Positions 43,767 to 51,465 of a stretch of DNA of 64,000 nucleotides are shown here, piece by piece. The notes beneath the pieces are model-generated. The model saw nothing but the letters and a program-made list of their open reading frames with translations. It was not told the origin of the DNA and ran no database searches. The first letter of the stretch is position 1. Each line of letters starts with the position of its first letter. The position numbers were made by a program, and so were the translations under genes. This stretch comes from CAYPNF01 sp964411985 (GTDB lineage: Bacteria; Verrucomicrobiota; Verrucomicrobiia; Limisphaerales; J093), in contig CAYPNF010000020.1 of NCBI GenBank assembly GCA_964411985.1, positions 62,001 through 126,000 on the forward strand, in the 5' to 3' direction.

Positions 43767-45173
43767 ATGAGAAGAACTAGGATTATTGCCACTTTGGGCC
43801 CTGCCACCGATTCCCCTGAGATGATCGGGAAGATGATCGATCAAGGCATGAACATCGCCCGGCTCAATATGTCCCATGCCACTCATGACTGGCTGCGTCG
43901 GGTAGTGAAGGACATCCGCGCGGCTGCCGAGGCCCGTCAGATGCCGGTGGGGATTCTTCTGGACACGCAAGGACCAGCGATCCGCACCGGGGACTTGCCT
44001 GCTGCTCTCGACATCAAACCCGGGGAGAAGTTCACACTGACAGTCCGGGGCGAAAAGAGCGAAGAACACCAGTCCGTCGATGTTAACTACGCCAACCTCA
44101 TCAACGACATCAGCGTCGGAGATATTGTGCTCATCGACAATGGGGCGATTCAGATGAAGGTGCTGGCGAAATTTGCGAACAAGATTGAGTGTAAAGTGCT
44201 GACCCCAGGTCGTTTGGGAAGTCGTCGTCACATCAATCTTCCGGGCGTCAAAGTCAGCCTTCCAGCGTTGACGGCGAAGGACCTGGGGGATATTGCCGTG
44301 GGCCTGGAAATGGGGGTGGATTTCATCGCGCTTTCGTTCGTGCGGGAAGCAAAGGATATCCAGCAGTTGAGAGCCGTGATCGATAATTCCAGGAAGCAAC
44401 CTTTGATTGTGGCCAAGATCGAAGACCAGTCGGCAGTAACGAACTTGGAATCCATCGTAAGTGAGGCCGACGCTATCATGGTGGCTCGTGGAGATCTTGG
44501 GATCGAATGTCCTTACGAGGACCTGCCGATTATTCAAAGAAAGGTGGTGAAACACTGTCTGCAGGTGGGCAAGCCGGTGATTGTGGCCACCCACATGCTG
44601 GAAAGCATGATCACGAATCCCATGCCCACCCGGGCCGAGATTACGGATGTCGCCAACGCCGTCTTTGAGCAGGCAGATGGGATTATGCTTAGCGGCGAAA
44701 CCACCGTGGGGAAGTATCCGCTGAAGTGCCTCGAGGTCTTCGATCGTATCGCCCGCCGAATCGAGGTGAGTGGTGGAGCTCATTACCAGGACGATGCCCA
44801 GCTCACGAAGCCGCGACAGAAGCTGGTTCACAGCGCGGTCGCCATGGCGGATCGCCTGAAGGCAGATGCAATTGTCGTGTTCACGCTCCAGGGCTTCATG
44901 GCTCGCTATGTGGCATGGTTCCGGCCGCGGTATTCCCGGGTCTATGCCTTCTGTGAGAAGTCGGAAATCGCGAACGGGCTTACTCTGAACTGGGGGCTGA
45001 ACCCGCTCACGATCGGCTTCGACCGAAAAATGCCGGAGAAGACCATCGATGCCGCGCTCAAACTACTCCTCGAGAAACAACTCCTCAAAAAGGGCGATAC
45101 GATTGTCGTTGTCAGTGCCATCACGTCAGGGGGATCGCTGGTGGACAGCATCCAAATGCGGATTATCAACTGA
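43767..45173 (+). CDS. pyk: Pyruvate kinase
   Basis: The enzyme makes pyruvate and ATP from phosphoenolpyruvate at the end of glycolysis. The 468-residue protein has RIIATLGPATDSPEMI at the N-terminus, ARLNMSHATHDW, the catalytic-lysine and metal motif LIVAKIEDQSAV, IMVARGDLGIECPYEDLPIIQRK, ATHMLESMITNPMPTRAEITDVANAVFEQADGIMLSGETTVGKYP. Length and C-terminal domain are normal. The ATG at 43767 is directly before the family start. It stands alone. Confidence 0.97.
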   Translation: MRRTRIIATLGPATDSPEMIGKMIDQGMNIARLNMSHATHDWLRRVVKDIRAAAEARQMPVGILLDTQGPAIRTGDLPAALDIKPGEKFTLTVRGEKSEEHQSVDVNYANLINDISVGDIVLIDNGAIQMKVLAKFANKIECKVLTPGRLGSRRHINLPGVKVSLPALTAKDLGDIAVGLEMGVDFIALSFVREAKDIQQLRAVIDNSRKQPLIVAKIEDQSAVTNLESIVSEADAIMVARGDLGIECPYEDLPIIQRKVVKHCLQVGKPVIVATHMLESMITNPMPTRAEITDVANAVFEQADGIMLSGETTVGKYPLKCLEVFDRIARRIEVSGGAHYQDDAQLTKPRQKLVHSAVAMADRLKADAIVVFTLQGFMARYVAWFRPRYSRVYAFCEKSEIANGLTLNWGLNPLTIGFDRKMPEKTIDAALKLLLEKQLLKKGDTIVVVSAITSGGSLVDSIQMRIIN

Positions 45174-45666
45174 GATAGACAGATTTCCCGAGTGTGGAAG
45201 CCTGCAAAACCCCTTCCTGCTAAATCCATAAAGTGTTGTTGGTCATTATTTTGAATCGATGGATGGTCTGGCATGCCCCCCTAGGCTTGCCAAACTGGGC
45301 GACCCTGGCTAAATTATTTCCCTGATGAACAGAACCGGATGGGTTCAGGTTGCGGAGACGACGCCCGGCCAGCTTTCAGGCTGGGGGCGGTTGCAGTGTA
45401 TTCGTGCCTCGCTGATGGCCGGGGTGTTCTTCTTCAGGGCTTCTGAAGATGCTGCTGCCGCAGATCCAACGGCAGTGGCTCTCACCAAATAAGCCACTCT
45501 TCAGCTGAGTCGGCGAGTTCGTTTACCCTCTCCTCCGGAGAGCGAACACGTCAGAGTCAGTCCCTTTTCCGACCGAATCGTGAACCCTCTAACCCAAAAT
45601 GACCTGCAGATAACCCCTCGGATTGGTCCTCGTGGCCCGGCCCTTGGGTTGACTGCCGTTCCCGAA
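45174..45666. other. Intergenic region with one possible small gene
   Basis: About 490 bases between pyk and the next gene. A 55-codon frame runs from ATG 45325 to 45492 and ends VALTK. It has no recognisable motif and no clear ribosome site. The next gene's frame is also open back to 45580, upstream of its signal peptide. No terminator or RNA gene was identified. Confidence 0.3.
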
Positions 45667-46599
45667 ATGAAAGCAGATCGTCGAAGTTTCCTGAAACACT
45701 CCTTCCTCCTGGCCGGCAGCGCCGCGCTTGGCTCGTCCACCCTGACCCGTTTGGTTGCCGCTCCTGAGCGCCAGCCATTCATGATCTCTCTGGCGGAGAA
45801 TTCCTTGCGGAAGGCCTTACAGACAAATCAGTTAAACCGATTGGATCTTCCGAGAATCGCCACGACCCAGTACGGAATTCAGGCGGTCGAGTTGGCGAAC
45901 GAGTTCTTCGATGACAAGGTGCGAGACCGGCAATACCTACTGGATTACAAAAGGCGATGTGATGATTTTGGTGTGCGAGTTCTCTTGGTAAGGGTCACCG
46001 AGGAAGGTGCACTCGGACATCCTGACGCGAACGAACGTAAAAAGGCTGTTGATAATCACTGTCGCTGGGTCGAAGCCGCCAAGCTGATGAACTGTCATTC
46101 GATCCGTGTTCACGTCGATACCGCCGGCGGAGGCTCCCCAGCAGACCAAATGGGACGCGCCGTGCAGGGACTTCGTTCCTTGGCCGACTATGCTGGAAAG
46201 ATGGGGATGAACATTCTGGTGGAGAACCGCGTTGGTTTGTCAGCCGACGCCTCGTGGCTCGCTTCCCTCATCAAAGGGGTCAGTCTCGCCAACTGCGGCA
46301 CCGTCCCTGATTTTGGGAGCTTCCGTATTAGCGAAGGGCGGGAATACGACCGCTACCAGGGGGTGAGAGAGATGATGCCTTTTGCCCGGGCAGTCAGCGC
46401 CAAGACACTGGACTTTGATGCGGGGGGGAACGAAATACATACCGACTACCGCCGGATGCTCAAGATCGTGGTCAACGCCGGCTACCGGGGCTATGTGGGG
46501 ATCGCCTACGAGGGGGCTGCCTTGTCTGAAAAAGATGGTATTCTAGCCAGCAAGCGCCTCCTTGAGACTGTGCGCACCGAGTTGACCTCGGCGGCTTGA
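45667..46599 (+). CDS. Exported sugar phosphate isomerase/epimerase-like TIM-barrel protein
   Basis: The 310-residue product starts with a Tat-type signal (MKADRRSFLKHSFLLAGSAALGSS). An AP-endonuclease-2/xylose-isomerase-like TIM barrel follows, with metal-ligand strands recognisable as VELANEFF, SIRVHVDTAG, MGMNILVENRVG and GYRGYVGIAYEG. Such proteins isomerise or epimerise sugars or inositols and are abundant in Verrucomicrobiota and Planctomycetota. The substrate is unknown. The frame extends to 45580, but the ATG at 45667 gives the signal peptide. It borders the mobile region to its right. Confidence 0.85.
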   Translation: MKADRRSFLKHSFLLAGSAALGSSTLTRLVAAPERQPFMISLAENSLRKALQTNQLNRLDLPRIATTQYGIQAVELANEFFDDKVRDRQYLLDYKRRCDDFGVRVLLVRVTEEGALGHPDANERKKAVDNHCRWVEAAKLMNCHSIRVHVDTAGGGSPADQMGRAVQGLRSLADYAGKMGMNILVENRVGLSADASWLASLIKGVSLANCGTVPDFGSFRISEGREYDRYQGVREMMPFARAVSAKTLDFDAGGNEIHTDYRRMLKIVVNAGYRGYVGIAYEGAALSEKDGILASKRLLETVRTELTSAA

Positions 46600-46676
46600 T
46601 CGATCGGCGCGCCAGAGAAGCCCGCCACGAAGTAGATCCTTTGGTACTAAACCCTCCGCTCCCAGCAGGGGGCCTT

Positions 46677-46800
46677 CTACTGTTTGGACAGCAAGGCTGG
46701 GTCGATGGAGAAGGTGTCGTTTTGCAGGTTGATGGTGATTCGCGTCCCGTCAGCGTATTCGAAGAGTTGGCTGACCCGGTTGGTATCCAAGAACCGGGCC
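46677..46800 (-). pseudogene. C-terminal remnant of a glycosidase-like gene
   Basis: On the minus strand this piece encodes RFLDTNRVSQLFEYADGT followed by RITINLQNDTFSID and a stop. It closely parallels the C-terminus of the intact gene at 58133 (RFLDASRASQLFEYADGTRV...). The rest of the gene is missing; homology stops about where the transposase remnant starts. It is thus the tail of a paralog cut by a rearrangement. Confidence 0.75.
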
Positions 46801-46811
46801 GGTACCGGGCC

Positions 46812-47482
46812 ATTCCGGTGGAAGCGGAGGAAGAGATGTACTTGCAGAGGGTCAGTACTTACATCCACTTGAATCCGGCGCGAGCCAAGCTGATCCGGAT
46901 TGGTGAGGAGAAGCTTCGGGATCATCTGTGGAGCAGTCACCCGGATTACGTGGGGGGAAACGCGCCGGAGTGGCTGGTGAGGGAGCGAGTGCTTGGGAGT
47001 CTGGGGATGGGGCCGCGGGAGGGGCGGGGGTATGATGTGTACATTGAAGTCGGGTGCTGGAACCGGGGAAGAAGGCTGGGCGCAGGGAGTGGGTGGGGGC
47101 GTGGGGGGTGCTGCGGGGATGGGGGTAGGTGGGGGGGGAAGGGTTTGGGGAGAGGCCGCTGGGTGGCGCCCGGGATGTGCAGGCGGGCAGGGGCCGGGAG
47201 TCGAAAACGGGCGCGGTTCGGGCTGCTCACGACCAAAGCCAGGCCGAGCGGATGGTGGAAGGGTTGTGGGCGTTGGGACCGAGGGGGGAGGAGTTGGCGA
47301 GGGCCCCGAAAGGGCAGCTGGAGAGGTAGGTGCTGGCATGATGGGTGGATGGCCATACATCGGTCAGCCGGAGATGGGGGGCGGAAAAGCTGGGAATGGG
47401 GCATGAGTCGGTCGTGAGTCAAGCGGTGCGGCACGTGGAAAGGAGCACTGCGGGAAAGGCGCCTGCCCTAAAAGAGAAACTG
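46812..47482 (+). pseudogene. RAYT (REP-associated tyrosine transposase) C-terminal remnant
   Basis: The start lacks the N-terminal HUH catalytic half. The part present begins VEAEEEMYLQRVSTYIHLNPARA and runs LWSSHPDYVGG, a pattern of IS200-like RAYT proteins. The later parts sit in other frames: AERMVEGLWALGPRGEELA near 47230 and TSVSRRWGAEKLGMGHESVVSQAV, with SxALKEKL at the end near 47480. At least two frameshifts interrupt it, so it is inactive. A G-rich stretch near 47040-47160 is degenerate. It abuts the tail of a glycosidase-like gene on the left and a truncated DUF1593 gene on the right. Confidence 0.78.
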
Positions 47483-47510
47483 CACACGGACGTGAAGGAT
47501 CTCACCACGG

Positions 47511-48068
47511 ATGGACAGTATTCACGATTCTCGGACTGACCCTTTTTATACGCTGTATCAGCCGTCCGGCGAAACGCGGGCGATTTGGACGGATAACGCG
47601 GAAAGCCGGGACAACGTCACGGCGGACAATGGACGAACCGAGGATTCCAACCACGCCACCATTTGGCGCTGGCGGGAACATTTCCAAAACGATTTCGCGG
47701 CGCGCATGGACTGGTGCGTGGAGGATGAATTCAAAAAGGCAAATCACAATCCGCGCCCCGTCTTGAACGGTGACCGCTCCACCGGGGTGATGATGATTTC
47801 GGCCAAAGCCGGCGCGACCGTGAAGCTCTCCGCCACAGGCACGGACGCCGGGGACGACGGACAGCAGGTCAATGTGACCTGGTGGATTTACTGGGAGGCG
47901 GGAAACATTGGGGGAGCAACATTGAGCCAGACTGACGGATTGGAAACAGAAGTGACGCTGCCGAAATTAAAGAAGTCCGGCACGCTGCATGTCATTCTGC
48001 AAGCCGAGGACAACGGCGCGCCGCACCTGTTCGCCTACCGGCGCGCCCTCATCCAAGTCACGCCCTGA
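47511..48068 (+). pseudogene. 5'-truncated DUF1593 (Sde182-like) gene
   Basis: The open frame encodes 185 residues that match only the C-terminal end of DUF1593 nucleoside-hydrolase-like, cellulose-binding proteins: ATIWRWREHFQNDFAARMDW, then an Ig-like domain (VNVTWWIYWEAGNIGGATLS). Full-length members are roughly 450-500 residues with an N-terminal signal peptide and hydrolase domain, both absent here. The first 18 or so codons come from the adjacent repeat motif at 47522-47547 and so are not native. It converges with the sigma-54 activator gene, 8 bases apart. Confidence 0.72.
47522..47547 (+). repeat. RAYT-associated repeat motif, copy downstream of the remnant
   Basis: The motif reads TCACGATT, two bases, CGGACTGACC, then C and a T run. 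The same sequence, in reverse orientation, lies upstream of the RAYT N-terminal fragment at 57595 and is split there by the IS4-family element. The inverted placement at both ends of RAYT pieces suggests element termini or a REP-like unit. Confidence 0.65.
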
Positions 48069-48076
48069 CCGGCAGC

Positions 48077-49699
48077 TTATTGACGCTTCAGCCCCATCTT
48101 ATTCATCCGGAACAGCAAGGTGGTAGGCTTGATGCCGAGCAATTCGGAAGCGCTGTCAGGCCCTTTGATCTTCCAGCCGCACTTGCTCAGCGCAGCCAGA
48201 GTGTTCTCACGTTCATGCCGCTTCATTTCAGCCTCGGTGAGAACTTCAACTCCGGTTTGGATCCGCAGAGATGGCTTTGATGACACCGAGGCCGTCGGGT
48301 AATTCTCAAGCGGCAGTTTGAACTCCAACGGGCCGCCTCGCGCCAGTATGACCGCGCGTTCGATCACGTTCCGGAGTTCGCGGATGTTTCCCGGCCAGTC
48401 GTAATTCTTGAGCTGCTCGATTCCCGCCCGCGTCAGGCGAGGTTTCGGGCAACGAAGCTCTTTTGCGGAGAGTTCAACAAAGTGCTTTGCCAGAAGCGGA
48501 ATGTCCTCCTTCCGTTCGTCCAGTGTTGGAACGTGTATCGGGAAAACACTCAGGCGATAGTATAGGTCCTCCCGGAAACGGCCCGCGGTGACGTCTGCTT
48601 TCAAGTCCCGGTTGGTGGCCGCTATCACCCGCACGTCAGTGTGGCGGGTTCGGTCGTCGCCCACGCGCTCGTAGCATTTCTCCTGCAGAACCCGCAGCAG
48701 CTTGCTTTGCAGATCGCGGGGCACTTCGGCAATCTCGTCAAGAAAGAGCGTGCCTCCCTCCGCACTCTCAAACCGGCCGGCGCGGTCTTTGATGGCCCCG
48801 GTGAAAGCTCCCTTCACGTGGCCAAAAAATTCGCTCTCGAAGAGTTCTTTGGGAATGGAGGCGCAGTTGACGCGGACCAAGGGCTTGTCTTTGCGATGGC
48901 TGCGACGGTGGATTTCGCGGGCGACGAGTTCCTTGCCCGCGCCGGTCGGCCCCAGGATGAGGACGGAAGCGTCGGTGCCGGCCACGAGGTCAATCTGGCT
49001 GATGATCTGCCGCAAAGGTGCGCTTTGGCCGACCAGTTCGCCGAACGCCTTTGCCTCCAGAACCTCTTCTTCGAGATAGGCGTTTTGTAATTCAAGTTGC
49101 GCCTTGAGGGTCTGGATTTCCTCGAACGCCCGCGCGTGGGAAATCGCCGCGCCAATGTGGTCGGCAAATATCCTGCCCCAGAGCGGGGCTTCAGAATCCA
49201 GGGGAGATCGAAAATACCCAACGGCAACTCCGAGAACCTCGCCCTTGAGCATAATCGGGACGGCCGCGAACGCGCGGATTTGCCGGGCTCGGAGCCAAGC
49301 CATTCCGAAGGCGGCTCCCAGTTCGGTATCGAGATTGGGGACGGCGAATTCCTTTCCGTCTGCGGCGGTGCGTCCAGGCAATCCGATGCCCATCGGGATG
49401 CGCAAGTTCAGGTCATCAAAACGAAGCGGGTCTCCTTGAGGGTGAGTGATCGTGTCTCCGCCCCCGGCCGCAAGATGCAGGCAGCGGGTCTGGTCGGCGC
49501 ACAAGTCTTTCTGCGGACACCGCACGCAAAGATCGCCCTTGCCGACCAGCCAGATCTGGACGGCGGCGAAGTTGGGACGTTGCAAGCTGCGCTCGACGAT
49601 TTTCTGAAGGAGTTTATCTAGGGACTTCTCGTGGGCGATTTCTAGGAGGAGCAGCGCCGCAAAGTTCGAATCCGAGATGGCTTCACCGGTTTGGCTCAT
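48077..49699 (-). CDS. Sigma-54-dependent activator with GAF sensor domain
   Basis: This 540-residue enhancer-binding protein has an N-terminal GAF domain (about 15-195) with four cysteines in C-X2-C-X5-C-X5-C spacing (58, 61, 67, 73). A coiled-coil linker, an AAA+ domain with Walker A GPTGAGKE and the sigma-54 contact loop GAFTGA, and a C-terminal Fis-type helix-turn-helix (SASELLGIKPTTLLFRMNKMGLKRQ) follow. It acts on RNA polymerase holding sigma-54. The ATG at 49699 (MSQTGEAISDS) is preferred to 49804. It is divergent from a thioredoxin-efflux operon that has a -24/-12 type promoter, which it most likely controls. The cysteines suggest a redox or metal signal. Confidence 0.92.
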   Translation of the reverse strand: MSQTGEAISDSNFAALLLLEIAHEKSLDKLLQKIVERSLQRPNFAAVQIWLVGKGDLCVRCPQKDLCADQTRCLHLAAGGGDTITHPQGDPLRFDDLNLRIPMGIGLPGRTAADGKEFAVPNLDTELGAAFGMAWLRARQIRAFAAVPIMLKGEVLGVAVGYFRSPLDSEAPLWGRIFADHIGAAISHARAFEEIQTLKAQLELQNAYLEEEVLEAKAFGELVGQSAPLRQIISQIDLVAGTDASVLILGPTGAGKELVAREIHRRSHRKDKPLVRVNCASIPKELFESEFFGHVKGAFTGAIKDRAGRFESAEGGTLFLDEIAEVPRDLQSKLLRVLQEKCYERVGDDRTRHTDVRVIAATNRDLKADVTAGRFREDLYYRLSVFPIHVPTLDERKEDIPLLAKHFVELSAKELRCPKPRLTRAGIEQLKNYDWPGNIRELRNVIERAVILARGGPLEFKLPLENYPTASVSSKPSLRIQTGVEVLTEAEMKRHERENTLAALSKCGWKIKGPDSASELLGIKPTTLLFRMNKMGLKRQ

Positions 49700-49750
49700 G
49701 GCGGGATTGTCTGAAATAAGCCATGTGCATGCAATTAAATTGGGACAGAA

Positions 49751-49767
49751 TTCCGAACATTCAGGAA
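49751..49767 (+). promoter_or_regulatory. Candidate upstream activator site
   Basis: TTCCGAACATTCAGGAA has inverted TTCC/GGAA arms and an inner GAA/TTC pair. It lies about 110 bases upstream of the start predicted from the -24/-12 element, where activators of this class usually bind. Short imperfect palindromes occur by chance, so confidence is low. Confidence 0.3.
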
Positions 49768-49843
49768 ACTGAACCGAATTGTTAATGTCAAATGGAGTAT
49801 GCATAACGCTGGAATACAGTTAGATACAACGATGCATGTCTTC

Positions 49844-49859
49844 TGGCATGGATGCTGCG
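49844..49859 (+). promoter_or_regulatory. Sigma-54 (-24/-12) promoter of the thioredoxin-efflux operon
   Basis: TGGCATGGATGCTGCG matches the consensus TGGCACG-N4-TTGCW at 9 of 12 defined positions, including the invariant GG and GC at the right spacing. Transcription would begin near 49870, upstream of the GTG start at 49938. The divergent gene encodes a sigma-54 activator. Confidence 0.65.
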
Positions 49860-49926
49860 TCATGTCATTTCGCGATGGCAACAGGTTCAGAACACAATTT
49901 CAGAACGTCGAGACACCCGTCCTCGC

Positions 49927-49931
49927 AGGAG
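49927..49931 (+). promoter_or_regulatory. Ribosome binding site deciding the GTG start
   Basis: AGGAG stands six bases before the GTG at 49938. The ATGs further upstream in this frame (49836, 49848, 49875) overlap the predicted promoter or its start site. This site therefore favours 49938. Confidence 0.5.
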
Positions 49932-49937
49932 TTCAGC

Positions 49938-50285
49938 GTGTCTGAGTTCGAGGGAATCCTTCGCGGTTCCAAACGGCTCGTATTGGCGGCGTTCCTCGCA
50001 TCATGGAGTCAGCCTTGTAACATGCTGAATCCAATCCTCGAACAAATTCAAGGAGCGTATAAGGGAATAGTCGAAGTCGTCATTGTTGATGCCGACCGCA
50101 ATCCCGAACTGGGAGTTTGCTATGCGGTGGAGTCCATTCCAAGCCTCCTTTACCTCGTCGGCGACAGGATTTGCGGGCGGCACGTCGGACTCGTGAGCAG
50201 GGAGGTCATTGTCTCGGAGATTGAGCAACTGCTCGCGGAAAAACGGGCGGATACAGCGCCTGTCAGCGGAGCGATCCGCGAATAA
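49938..50285 (+). CDS. Thioredoxin-fold protein with WSQPC active site
   Basis: From the GTG start the protein has 115 residues with a thioredoxin fold: LVLAAFLASWSQPCNMLNPILEQI, VEVVIVDADRNPELGVCYAVESIPSLLYLVGDRICGRHVG. The usual WCGPC motif is WSQPC (residues 23-27), so the attacking first cysteine is absent while the second remains. The cis-Pro motif (ESIPSLL) is kept. It cannot perform ordinary dithiol reduction; it could act as a binding chaperone or a monothiol protein. The frame also opens at 49836, which would add 34 residues. It leads the emrA-emrB-nodT-type genes, 30 bases away. Confidence 0.75.
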   Translation: MSEFEGILRGSKRLVLAAFLASWSQPCNMLNPILEQIQGAYKGIVEVVIVDADRNPELGVCYAVESIPSLLYLVGDRICGRHVGLVSREVIVSEIEQLLAEKRADTAPVSGAIRE

Positions 50286-50303
50286 TCAAAGCGTAAACAT
50301 CCA

Positions 50304-50321
50304 TGACAAATCTATATGTCA
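50304..50321. promoter_or_regulatory. Palindrome at the emrA-like start
   Basis: TGACAAATCTATATGTCA is an 18-base imperfect palindrome (TGACA-N8-TGTCA) that includes the annotated ATG. It could be an operator or a translation-control element. If blocked, translation could begin at an in-frame GTG at 50343. Confidence 0.3.
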
Positions 50322-51455
50322 AAACACGAAGAGAATAGGAATGTGTTGGTCGAGGCTGATTGTCCGACGCGTGAATCAACCGCGACACCCGAAACGGACG
50401 GGAATGGCGAAACGGACAGTCTGAAGCCGGCAAATCGGGGCCGCCCCGGTGGGATGCTGCGGGCGGGACTCGGATTGGCCGGTGTGGTGTTGGCAGTCGC
50501 CGCTGCCGTCTGGTATTTCCGATTCATCGCGCCGTTTGAATCCACGGACAACGCCGCGTTCGAGGGGCGCGTGATGCCGGTGGCACCGCAGGTGGCGGGC
50601 CGGATCGCGCAACTCCTGGTGCAGGACAATCAGGAGGTGAAACAGGGCGAGTTGTTGCTGCAAATTGACGCGCGAGATTATGAGGTCCGGCTGGCGAAAG
50701 CGCAGGCCAGTCTCGCCGCCACCCGCAGCCGGGTCGAAGCGGCCAAGGCGCAGTTCGCTGTGGATCAGTCCAAAATCGCGCAAGAGAACGCAAACGTCAG
50801 CGCCGTCGAAGCGGAGGCAACCCGGGCCGAAGCCGACTGGAAGCGTTACCAGGGCGTCGAAAGCCGGGCGGTGGCCCGCAGCCAGGTGGACCTGGCGGAA
50901 GCGCAGGCGCGCGTGGCTCGCTCCCAAGTGGAAGTGGCACGAAACAAAGTGGTCGCGGCGGAAGCGCAATCGGGGCTCACCAAGGCCAGCCTGCAAACGG
51001 CGGAGGCGGACGTGCAGCAGAGCGAAGCGGCCATGCGCGAGGCGGAGTTGAATCTTTCCTACACGAAAGTGGTGGCGCCGGAAGCGGGCCGGGTTACCCG
51101 GCGCAACGCCGAGCCGGGAGCCTTTGTTCAGCCTGGCCAGTTGCTGATGGCCATTGTGCCTCGCGATTTCTGGGTGGTGGCCAACTTCAAGGAGACGCAG
51201 CTGACGCACCTGCAAGTCGGACAGCCGGTGGAGATCAAGGTGGACGCCTTCCCCGGCCGGAAACTCAGCGGCCGGATTGAGAGTTTTCAATCGGGCGCGG
51301 GGGCGCGCTTCAGCATGTTTCCGCCGGAAAACGCCTCGGGCAATTTCATCAAGGTCGTCCAACGCGTTCCGGTGAAGATCGTGCTGAACGCCGCACTGGA
51401 TAGCGAACTGGCGGGGCCAGGAATGTCTGTCGAGGCGCGGGTGCGGGTGAAGTAG
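50316..51455 (+). CDS. EmrA-like efflux adaptor (HlyD family)
   Basis: The 379-residue periplasmic adaptor has one N-terminal membrane helix (GLGLAGVVLAVAAAVWYFRF), the EmrA-type DNAAFEGRVMPVAPQVAGRIAQLLVQDNQEVKQGELLLQID lipoyl half, and a long alpha-hairpin rich in Ala/Glu/Gln (about 115-245). The second lipoyl half (VVAPEAGRVTRRNAEPGAFVQPGQ) and a beta-barrel follow. It joins the inner-membrane pump encoded next to the outer-membrane channel encoded after that. The start at 50316 falls inside a palindrome; an in-frame GTG at 50343 is an alternative. It belongs to the sigma-54-linked operon. Confidence 0.9.
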   Translation: MSKHEENRNVLVEADCPTRESTATPETDGNGETDSLKPANRGRPGGMLRAGLGLAGVVLAVAAAVWYFRFIAPFESTDNAAFEGRVMPVAPQVAGRIAQLLVQDNQEVKQGELLLQIDARDYEVRLAKAQASLAATRSRVEAAKAQFAVDQSKIAQENANVSAVEAEATRAEADWKRYQGVESRAVARSQVDLAEAQARVARSQVEVARNKVVAAEAQSGLTKASLQTAEADVQQSEAAMREAELNLSYTKVVAPEAGRVTRRNAEPGAFVQPGQLLMAIVPRDFWVVANFKETQLTHLQVGQPVEIKVDAFPGRKLSGRIESFQSGAGARFSMFPPENASGNFIKVVQRVPVKIVLNAALDSELAGPGMSVEARVRVK

Positions 51456-51465
51456 GGCAACGCTC

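Noticed and set aside
43431..44831. Long minus-strand open frame of 466 codons over pyk and the secA-pyk gap
   Set aside because: It is antisense to a clear pyruvate kinase, lacks family motifs and has the residue bias of a shadow frame.
45325..45492. Possible 55-residue gene after pyk
   Set aside because: No motif, no ribosome site and no partner gene; kept only as a note in the intergenic entry.
46980..47160. Possible G-quadruplex or CRISPR-like G-rich repeat
   Set aside because: The G-rich run has no regular repeat-spacer pattern and is best explained as a decayed RAYT coding region. No CRISPR array or cas gene was seen anywhere.
46677..47360. Minus-strand frame of 227 codons, very Pro-rich
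   Set aside because: Only its last 40 or so codons have homology (glycosidase-like tail). The Pro-rich part is the reverse of the G-rich decayed RAYT sequence.
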